Assembly (NCBI GenBank): GCA_964496755.1
Contig: CAZCBD010000070.1
Span: 1-12,858, forward strand
Direction: 5' to 3'
DNA length: 12,858 nucleotides
From: CAZCBD01 sp964496755
GTDB lineage: Bacteria > Bacteroidota > Ignavibacteria > Ignavibacteriales > Melioribacteraceae
A program made the position numbers and the translations under genes. Every line of letters starts with the position of its first letter. The stretch's first letter is position 1. The notes under the pieces are model-generated. The model was given only the letters and a program-made list of their open reading frames with translations. It had not been told where the DNA came from and made no database searches. Positions 6,749 to 12,858 of the stretch are shown one piece after another.

Positions 6749-9196
6749 ATGAACAATTCGTTGATTGATAAAAAAATAGATGACTCGATAATATCCGAAA
6801 TTCCTGAAATATTACCTGTTCTACCTTTAAGAGATAATGTGATTTTTCCCTACATGATTTTCCCTGTTTTGGTTGGAAGAGAGCAATCTATTAATGCGGC
6901 AAACTTTGCTTTGAAAAGCACAAAATATATTTTTATAACAACACAAAAAGACCCTTCGATTGACGAACCAAAGCAAAAAAATTTATATAAAGAAGGCACG
7001 GTAGCAAAAGTAATTCAAGTTTTAAAACTTCCTAATGGACTGTTAAAAGTTTTAGTTGATGGTTTAATCCAAGCCAGAATCAAAAACTTTACAGACGAAA
7101 TAAATTTCTTTGAAGCCGAAATTGAGCTTGCACGTACTATTGAATATGACGAGGGAAGAGTTAGTGCTTTAATTCGTCAACTTTCAGACGAGTTTAAAAA
7201 ATATGTTTCCATTAATAAAACCGTTCCCACGGAAGCTTTGGCTACGTATAAAAACATTCCGGAACCCGACAGAAAATTATATTTTGTAGCGGCAAATTTG
7301 GTTCAACCTTTAGATGTTAAACAATCAATTCTTCAAATATTTAATCTGGAAGAGCAAATTTTTGAGCTGATAAGAATTTTAAAATCAGAAATTGAAATTT
7401 TGAAAATTGAAAAAGAAATTGAATCTAAAGTTCAGGAAAATATAAGTAAAGCTCAGCGTAAATTTATAATCCAAGAGCAGATTAGAATTTTAAATGAAGA
7501 ACTGGGCGATGAAAGCGAAAACGGATCGGAATTTTCGAAATTAGAAGAAAAAATTAAAAAAGCTAAAATGCCAAAAACGATTGAAACAAAATGCCTGGAG
7601 GAATTAAACAAACTAAAAAGAATTCCGCAAAGCTCACCCGAATCAACCGTTTTAAGAAATTATGTTGACTGGATGATAAATATTCCTTGGTCAAAAAAAT
7701 CCAAAGATATTTTAGATATTGAAAATGTTAGAAAAATATTGGATGAAGATCATTTTGGACTCGATAAACCGAAAGAAAGGATTGTTGAGCATATTGCCGT
7801 ACTTAATTTGGTTAAACAAATGCGTGGTCAAATAATTTGTTTAGTTGGCCCTCCGGGAGTTGGTAAAACATCTCTTGGCAAATCTATTGCTCGTTCGCTA
7901 AACAGAAAATTCGTTAGAATTAGTCTTGGCGGAATTAAAGACGAAGCGGAAATACGAGGTCATAGACGCACCTATATTGGTTCTATGCCGGGAAAAATAA
8001 TTCAAGCAATGAAACGAGCGGGCACAATTAATCCGGTTATCTTATTAGATGAAATCGATAAAATGAGTGCCGATTTTAGAGGAGATCCTTCTTCGGCAAT
8101 GCTCGAAGTTTTAGACCCTGAACAAAACCACACCTTCAACGATCATTATTTGGATGTTGATTATGATCTCTCACAAGTAATGTTCATCACAACTGCAAAT
8201 GTAAAATACAATATCCCATTACCCTTATTAGATAGAATGGAATTAATTGAACTACCCGGATATCTTGAACATGAGAAAATTGAAATTGCCAAACGACATG
8301 TAATTCCAAAACAACTTGAAGCTCACGGACTTAAATCAAGCTTGGTAAAATTTAGCGACGAAGCAATTAGAAAAACAATTAACGAGTACACTAAAGAATC
8401 GGGTGTACGCAACATGGAAAGAGAAATTGCATCAATTTGTAGAAAAACAGCAAAGAAGATCGTAAGCCGAAAACCAAAAAATAAAAAAATAAATAAAATA
8501 CAAATCACTCCTGCTATCGTTGAAAAATATTTGGGCGTACCTAAATTTGCCAATTTTAAAAGACATTCCGAACCACAAATAGGTAATGTAACCGGTTTAG
8601 CTTGGACATCGGTAGGCGGTGAAATCTTAAACGTTGAAACCACAATAATGAAAGGCCCGGAAAAATTAACCCTGACCGGACAACTTGGCGATGTTATGAA
8701 AGAATCGGCTATTGCTGCCTTAAGTTATTTACGAAGTAATCAACAGCGATTAAAAATTTCAGCTACTGCTTTTAAAGGTAAAGAAATTCACATTCACCTC
8801 CCCGAAGGGGCTATTCCCAAAGACGGACCTTCGGCAGGAATAACATTAACAATGTCACTTTATTCTGCACTAACTGCTAAACCCGCCAGAAATGATATTG
8901 CAATGACCGGCGAAATAACTTTGCGCGGAAATGTATTGGCCATTGGTGGATTAACAGAAAAACTACTTGCTGCAAAAAGAAATGGAATTAAAACTATTTT
9001 AATCCCAAAAGAAAACGCAAAAGATTTGCCGGAAATACCACATAAGGTTTTGGACGAACTTGAAATTATTCAAATTGAAAATATTGATGAAGCTTTAAAA
9101 ATCACTTTCCCAATAAAAGCCAAACAAAAAAACTCTAAAAAAAATACAAGCAAAGTTAAAAATACCGGAAAACAAAAAAACAGAGAAACCAAATGA
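6749..9196 (+). CDS. lon: ATP-dependent Lon protease
   Basis: A cytoplasmic AAA+ serine protease that unfolds and degrades damaged and short-lived regulatory proteins. The 815 residues carry all domains of bacterial LonA. The N-terminal substrate-binding domain begins at about 20 (LPVLPLRDNVIFPYM), followed by a coiled-coil region (about 200-290). Walker A GPPGVGKT is at 367-374 and Walker B LLDEID has Asp434/Glu435. The protease domain has catalytic Ser695 (DGPSAGI) and Lys738 (TEKLLAAKR), 43 residues apart as in E. coli Lon. The C-terminus ends in an unusually Lys/Asn-rich tail of about 27 residues, possibly disordered or nucleic-acid binding. It is the first gene of a plus-strand operon; its TGA overlaps the ATG of the next gene (ATGA), implying translational coupling. 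All catalytic residues are intact. Confidence 0.97.
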   Translation: MNNSLIDKKIDDSIISEIPEILPVLPLRDNVIFPYMIFPVLVGREQSINAANFALKSTKYIFITTQKDPSIDEPKQKNLYKEGTVAKVIQVLKLPNGLLKVLVDGLIQARIKNFTDEINFFEAEIELARTIEYDEGRVSALIRQLSDEFKKYVSINKTVPTEALATYKNIPEPDRKLYFVAANLVQPLDVKQSILQIFNLEEQIFELIRILKSEIEILKIEKEIESKVQENISKAQRKFIIQEQIRILNEELGDESENGSEFSKLEEKIKKAKMPKTIETKCLEELNKLKRIPQSSPESTVLRNYVDWMINIPWSKKSKDILDIENVRKILDEDHFGLDKPKERIVEHIAVLNLVKQMRGQIICLVGPPGVGKTSLGKSIARSLNRKFVRISLGGIKDEAEIRGHRRTYIGSMPGKIIQAMKRAGTINPVILLDEIDKMSADFRGDPSSAMLEVLDPEQNHTFNDHYLDVDYDLSQVMFITTANVKYNIPLPLLDRMELIELPGYLEHEKIEIAKRHVIPKQLEAHGLKSSLVKFSDEAIRKTINEYTKESGVRNMEREIASICRKTAKKIVSRKPKNKKINKIQITPAIVEKYLGVPKFANFKRHSEPQIGNVTGLAWTSVGGEILNVETTIMKGPEKLTLTGQLGDVMKESAIAALSYLRSNQQRLKISATAFKGKEIHIHLPEGAIPKDGPSAGITLTMSLYSALTAKPARNDIAMTGEITLRGNVLAIGGLTEKLLAAKRNGIKTILIPKENAKDLPEIPHKVLDELEIIQIENIDEALKITFPIKAKQKNSKKNTSKVKNTGKQKNRETK

Positions 9197-9702
9197 GCGA
9201 AGAATTAATTGTTGATTTTTCTAAAAATGACGAGCAAAAATATCAGAAATTATTACCACAAATCACTTCGTTGATTAGTGAAACCGAACCTATTATTTCC
9301 AGTTTCTCTAACATCACGGCAGCTTTAAAACAAACTTTTTCAAAAATAAGTTGGGTTGGTTTTTATTTTGTTAAAGGCACTAATCTTTACCTTGGTCCCT
9401 TTCAAGGCAACATAGCCTGCACAATACTAAAAAAAGGAATTGGGGTTTGCGGAACATCATTGGAATCGGGGGAAACTATAATTGTTGATGATGTTAATAA
9501 ATTCAAAGGCCACATTGCATGCGATTCCGGCTCCCGCTCCGAAATTGTAGTTCCGCTTTTTTATAATAACAAAGTTTTTGCTATTTTAGATATTGACAGT
9601 TATGATTATAATTCTTTTAACGATATCGATAAAAAATATTTGGAAGAGTTAGCAACAATAATAAGTAATAAACTTCAATTAGATAATTTTATTCTCTCTT
9701 AG
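9193..9702 (+). CDS. Free methionine-R-sulfoxide reductase (GAF domain)
   Basis: Reduces free L-methionine-(R)-sulfoxide to methionine, an oxidative-damage repair and methionine-salvage step in the cytoplasm. The 169 residues form one GAF domain like E. coli MsrC/YebR and yeast fRMsr. Family hallmarks are WVGFYFV (54-60), LGPFQGNIAC (67-76), GVCGTS (84-89), GHIACDSGSRSEIVVPL (106-122) and LDIDS. The three active-site Cys are all present at 76, 86 and 110, which separates it from non-catalytic GAF sensors. It overlaps lon by 4 nt and dnaX follows after 12 nt. The coupling to Lon fits joint handling of oxidised proteins and of the methionine sulfoxide they release, though that link is inferred. 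Confidence 0.93.
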   Translation: MSEELIVDFSKNDEQKYQKLLPQITSLISETEPIISSFSNITAALKQTFSKISWVGFYFVKGTNLYLGPFQGNIACTILKKGIGVCGTSLESGETIIVDDVNKFKGHIACDSGSRSEIVVPLFYNNKVFAILDIDSYDYNSFNDIDKKYLEELATIISNKLQLDNFILS

Positions 9703-9714
9703 TTCAAGGTTAAA

Positions 9715-11298
9715 ATGGATTACATAGTAACAGCAAGAAAATGGCGGCCACAAATTTTTGAAGATGTAGTTGGGCAACAACATATTACTCATACATTGAA
9801 AAATGCAATTAAAAATAACAGACTTGCCCATGCATATATTTTTGCCGGTCCACGTGGTGTCGGGAAAACTACTACTGCAAGAATTTTGGCAAAAACTCTA
9901 AATTGCCTTTCGCCACAAGATGCCGAACCTTGTAATAATTGCGAAATGTGTAATTCTTTTAACAGTTCAAAATCCTTAGATGTAATTGAAATTGACGGTG
10001 CTTCTAACCGCAGAATAGAAGATATTCGCGCTTTGCGCGAATCGGTTAAATATGCACCTACAGCCGGAAAATACAAGGTTTATATAATTGATGAAGTACA
10101 TATGTTAACCACCGAATCCTTTAATGCGCTCCTGAAAACCTTGGAAGAACCACCGGAACATACTATTTTTATTTTTGCAACAACCGATATTCACAAAGTA
10201 CCTTTAACAATTATTTCCAGATGCCAGCTATTTGATTTTAGGCGAATAGAACTTGACCTTATTAAAAACCTATTGAAGAAAATTGCTGATGCCGATAAAA
10301 TTGAAATTGACGACGAATCTTTAACCTTGATTGCAAAAAAAGCTGATGGTGCTTTACGAGATGCTCAAAGCCTTTTTGATCAGGTAGCTGCATTCTGTGA
10401 TAAAAACATAGAAGCTTCTATTCTGAAAAAAATGCTTAATTTAATCGATGAAGAAATTTATTTCCAAATTTCCGACGCAATTCTAAAAAAAGATTTTTCA
10501 GTTGCTTTTTCAGTAACAAAAAAAGTTTATGACAATGGATGGAATTTTATTGATTTTACTTTGGGACTGGTTGAGCACTTTCGCAACATTTTGTCACTCC
10601 AAATAACCCAAAATACCAACCTGATAGAAACTTCAGAAGAATCAAAAAATAAATTGAAAGATTATATTAATAAATACACAGAAGCTGATTTACTTAGAAT
10701 ATTGAATTTTTGCGATAATATTTCGTCTCAAATTAAAACGGCGCAAAATCAAAAACTATTTGTTGAAATTTCACTTGCACACTTAATTGCAATTGAAAAA
10801 ACCGAAACGATTTCTAATATTTTATCGCTAATTGATTCAAATCAAACAAATTCTTCCGAAGAGATAATTAAAAAAAAAAATACACTGATAGAAAATAGCC
10901 CCGTTAGCAATAATTCCGTTAGCCTCCATGTACAATCTTCAAATAAACCGTCTTCAGGTAAACCGATTTCGGAAGCTCACAAACATATGGAAAAATTTTC
11001 TTGGGAATTATTAAAAGAACACCTAACCAAAAAGTTTTTTACTTTGGGAATAATTAATGAAACCGAGCTTATTTCCAGCCAAAACGAAACAATCTTAATT
11101 AAAGTAACATCTCCTGAAGATTTGAATATCTTAAATGAAAACAAAAAGAATATTGAAAAAATCTCGTTTGAACTTTTCAAACGCAACTTTGTTTTTAACT
11201 TTGTTTTTGAAGATAATAAATCTGAAACTACAACTAAAAAGATATCAAAATTAGGTCAACTCATAATCAGTGAACTTAGGGGCACCAAATTAAACTGA
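9715..11298 (+). CDS. dnaX: DNA polymerase III subunits gamma and tau
   Basis: The clamp-loader ATPase that opens and loads the beta sliding clamp and, as tau, links polymerase cores to the helicase. The 527-residue full product has Walker A GPRGVGKT (45-52), a zinc-binding set Cys64/73/76/79, Walker B VYIIDEVHML and the SRC motif (sensor/arginine-finger region). These are followed by the DnaX domain III collar to about residue 365. Residues about 365-420 are a low-complexity linker rich in Ser, Asn and Lys, and about 420-515 is a tau-specific domain. An 11-A run at 10870-10880 lies in the linker (codons 386-389). Gain of one A or a -1 shift gives YTDRK then a stop (394 aa); loss of one A or a +1 shift gives I-H then a stop (390 aa). 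Both would be gamma-sized. AAGGT 6 nt before the ATG supports the start. It is the last gene of the lon operon. Confidence 0.95.
   Translation: MDYIVTARKWRPQIFEDVVGQQHITHTLKNAIKNNRLAHAYIFAGPRGVGKTTTARILAKTLNCLSPQDAEPCNNCEMCNSFNSSKSLDVIEIDGASNRRIEDIRALRESVKYAPTAGKYKVYIIDEVHMLTTESFNALLKTLEEPPEHTIFIFATTDIHKVPLTIISRCQLFDFRRIELDLIKNLLKKIADADKIEIDDESLTLIAKKADGALRDAQSLFDQVAAFCDKNIEASILKKMLNLIDEEIYFQISDAILKKDFSVAFSVTKKVYDNGWNFIDFTLGLVEHFRNILSLQITQNTNLIETSEESKNKLKDYINKYTEADLLRILNFCDNISSQIKTAQNQKLFVEISLAHLIAIEKTETISNILSLIDSNQTNSSEEIIKKKNTLIENSPVSNNSVSLHVQSSNKPSSGKPISEAHKHMEKFSWELLKEHLTKKFFTLGIINETELISSQNETILIKVTSPEDLNILNENKKNIEKISFELFKRNFVFNFVFEDNKSETTTKKISKLGQLIISELRGTKLN
10870..10880 (+). promoter_or_regulatory. 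Putative dnaX slippage site (11 A)
   Basis: A run of eleven A follows codon 385 of dnaX, at the boundary between the clamp-loader core and the tau-specific region. Both alternative frames stop almost at once (TGA at 10884-10886 and TAG at 10894-10896). Thermus thermophilus dnaX makes gamma by transcriptional slippage at an A-run, and E. coli by ribosomal frameshifting at A AAA AAG. I see no strong downstream hairpin, which favours transcriptional slippage. This is the longest A-run I found in a coding strand here. Confidence 0.6.
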
Positions 11299-11307
11299 CC
11301 TTTATGC

Positions 11308-12153
11308 TTAAAATAAATCTTTTTCCGTAAAGTCAAATTGCGCCCAATCATACCATGAGGAAAAATAGTTTTTAACATTTCTAAAACCGGCCAATTTTAA
11401 AGCCACAAAAGTATTTGAGGATCTTGCACCTTTAAAACAATAAATCACAATTTCATCATCCGTAAAAATATTTCGTTGCGCACAAATTTCAAGAATTTCA
11501 TCCTTTTGTTTAAAATAACTTATACCATTCTTGGATGTCAAAAATTCTTTCCACTCAATCCAAACAGCTCCCGGTATTTTTCCCTTTGGAACAATGTATT
11601 GATCACCATAGGGAGAAATCACTCTACCCTGCCATTCCTCTTTGTCTCGATTATCAATTATCCTTATATTTTTTTGCGTCAAAGTTTCCGATAAATCCTT
11701 AGCCGAAATAAATATATCAGTATTCAGTTCGCCCCAATTGTAAGAATTTCGAACTTCTTTGATCACTGTTTTCTTATCGGTAACCGGATAATTTTTTCTT
11801 TGCCACTCCCAGATTCCTCCGTTAAGAATTCCAACTTTATCATAACCAATAAATTTTGTTATCCAATATGCTCGCGAAGAAGCCCCTAAAAAAACTTCAA
11901 TATCATTATCATAAAAAATAATATACTTATCGTCTAATGGAAGCTTACTCAAGATATTTCTAAAATGATTGATAAATTCACCTAAGCCATTTTCCGTACT
12001 TCTAGTTAAAAAGGAAAAAAAATCGTAAATATTCAAAGAGTTGGGAATGTGAGAAATATCATAAATAGCCGGTGACCTTACATCAATTAAAATCACATCA
12101 TCATTATTAAACATTTCAAAAACTTCATCGGAAGAAAAAAGTAGTTTATCCAT
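11308..12153 (-). CDS. Tandem-rhodanese sulfurtransferase
   Basis: Transfers a sulfane sulfur from thiosulfate or 3-mercaptopyruvate to an acceptor via a Cys persulfide. The 281 residues contain two rhodanese domains. The N-terminal one (about 6-125) has the conserved start (VILIDVRSPAIYDISHIPNS) and NGGIWEW but no Cys in its active loop, as expected for the inactive structural domain. The C-terminal one (about 150-275) carries catalytic Cys239 in the loop CFKGARSS, then AGFRNVKNYFSSWYDW. The CRKGV (thiosulfate) or CGSGV (mercaptopyruvate) loops of the classical enzymes are both absent, so the donor cannot be assigned. The gene is convergent with dnaX (9-nt gap) and lies 38 nt downstream of the rRNA operon terminator on the same strand. 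No Shine-Dalgarno is visible; a candidate promoter overlaps the rRNA terminator. Confidence 0.9.
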   Translation of the reverse strand: MDKLLFSSDEVFEMFNNDDVILIDVRSPAIYDISHIPNSLNIYDFFSFLTRSTENGLGEFINHFRNILSKLPLDDKYIIFYDNDIEVFLGASSRAYWITKFIGYDKVGILNGGIWEWQRKNYPVTDKKTVIKEVRNSYNWGELNTDIFISAKDLSETLTQKNIRIIDNRDKEEWQGRVISPYGDQYIVPKGKIPGAVWIEWKEFLTSKNGISYFKQKDEILEICAQRNIFTDDEIVIYCFKGARSSNTFVALKLAGFRNVKNYFSSWYDWAQFDFTEKDLF

Positions 12154-12183
12154 AAAAGGCTAAAATAATCTAAAAATAAAATA

Positions 12184-12213
12184 TAAATATAAAAAAAAAG
12201 CCTCAAACGCAAA
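12184..12213 (-). promoter_or_regulatory. Candidate sulfurtransferase promoter overlapping the rRNA terminator
   Basis: On the minus strand TTTG (12210-12213), 18 nt, then TATATTTA (12184-12191), one base off TAnnTTTG. The upstream element is inside the terminator stem-loop, and the spacer includes its T-tract. AT-rich context makes chance likely; it is offered because the gene needs some start site after the terminator. Confidence 0.25.
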
Positions 12214-12225
12214 GCGTTTAAGGCT
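12191..12225 (-). terminator. rRNA operon intrinsic terminator
   Basis: On the minus strand, a 12-bp stem (12225-12214 with 12210-12199; one pair is U-G in RNA) closes a 3-nt loop and is followed by nine T. It begins about 12 nt after the 5S 3' end, so it ends the rRNA transcript. Confidence 0.9.
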
Positions 12226-12236
12226 AAAAAATAAAA

Positions 12237-12351
12237 TCCCGGCGGCTACCTACTCTCCCACACCTCATGATGCAGTACCATCGGCGTTTAGGGGCTTAAC
12301 TTCTCTGTTCGAAATGGGAAGAGGTGTAACACCCTAGCAATAACCACCGGA
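12237..12351 (-). rRNA. rrf: 5S ribosomal RNA
   Basis: About 115 nt. Read on the minus strand it begins CCGGTGGTTATTGC, has the conserved loop segment CCCATTTCGAACAGAGAAG followed by TTAAGCCCC, and ends GTAGGTAGCCGCCGGGA. The two ends pair to form helix I (CCGGUGGU with GCCGCCGG, including G-U pairs). Ends are estimated to within a few nt. It lies about 93 nt after the 23S gene and before the nine-T terminator. Confidence 0.95.
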
Positions 12352-12444
12352 AAACTTTTCAACAAAATTTAGAAAGAAAGAAGAGGATTGATAACAACTT
12401 TATAGATTCACCTATAAAATAAACCAAATTTTTAAAAAATTTAT
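12352..12444 (-). other. 23S-5S internal spacer
   Basis: This is AT-rich and has no tRNA. It holds a 7-bp stem-loop (12399-12405 with 12412-12418). A longer bulged hairpin (about 12422-12434 with 12436-12449) also uses the last bases of 23S; both could be RNase processing signals. Confidence 0.6.

Positions 12445-12858
<414 letters not shown>

Noticed and set aside
10901..10923. Direct repeat CCGTTAGC spaced by 15 nt after the A-run in dnaX
   Set aside because: It is a direct, not inverted, repeat and cannot form a frameshift-stimulating stem; it fits a small in-frame duplication in the Ser/Asn-rich linker.

Overview
The window is AT-rich chromosomal DNA from a bacterium, most likely of the Bacteroidota/Chlorobi (FCB) group, perhaps an Ignavibacteria-like lineage. 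The evidence is three-fold: candidate promoters match the group's TTG-N~20-TAnnTTTG pattern, Shine-Dalgarno sequences are often weak, and the housekeeping proteins look FCB-like. The exact taxon is an inference. Standard stop codons, including TGA, are used.

Left edge (1-1337), accessory. A 5'-truncated lipoprotein gene, with lipobox and a fibronectin-III-like domain, is followed 40 nt later by a small gene for a 115-residue peptide. The peptide has a class I lanthipeptide/pinensin-like leader and a core with 12 Cys and 16 Ser/Thr. A structured 3' region and a strong intrinsic terminator close this unit. This is the most likely undescribed system in the window: a candidate RiPP whose modification enzymes, if any, lie off the left edge.

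Translation and nucleotide block (1338-5405, minus strand). Transcription runs cmk (CMP kinase) -> rpsA (six-S1-domain ribosomal protein) -> hairpin terminator -> mtaB (tRNA ms2t6A37 methylthiotransferase). The terminator sits only about 15-20 nt before the mtaB start, so it may act as an attenuator. A small GlsB/YeaQ membrane protein gene (5505-5765, plus) diverges from cmk and converges on an inositol-monophosphatase-family gene (minus).

Proteostasis, repair and replication operon (6749-11298, plus). lon overlaps a free-methionine-R-sulfoxide reductase gene by 4 nt, and dnaX follows after 12 nt. dnaX carries an 11-A run exactly at the end of the clamp-loader core. Slippage in either direction gives a stop within 2-5 codons, predicting a tau product of 527 aa and a gamma-like product of 390 or 394 aa.

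Right edge (11308-12858, minus strand). A tandem-rhodanese sulfurtransferase gene lies downstream of the 3' end of an rRNA operon: the 23S 3' portion, a spacer without tRNA, 5S, and a hairpin terminator with a nine-T tract. No insertion sequence, CRISPR array or tRNA was seen.
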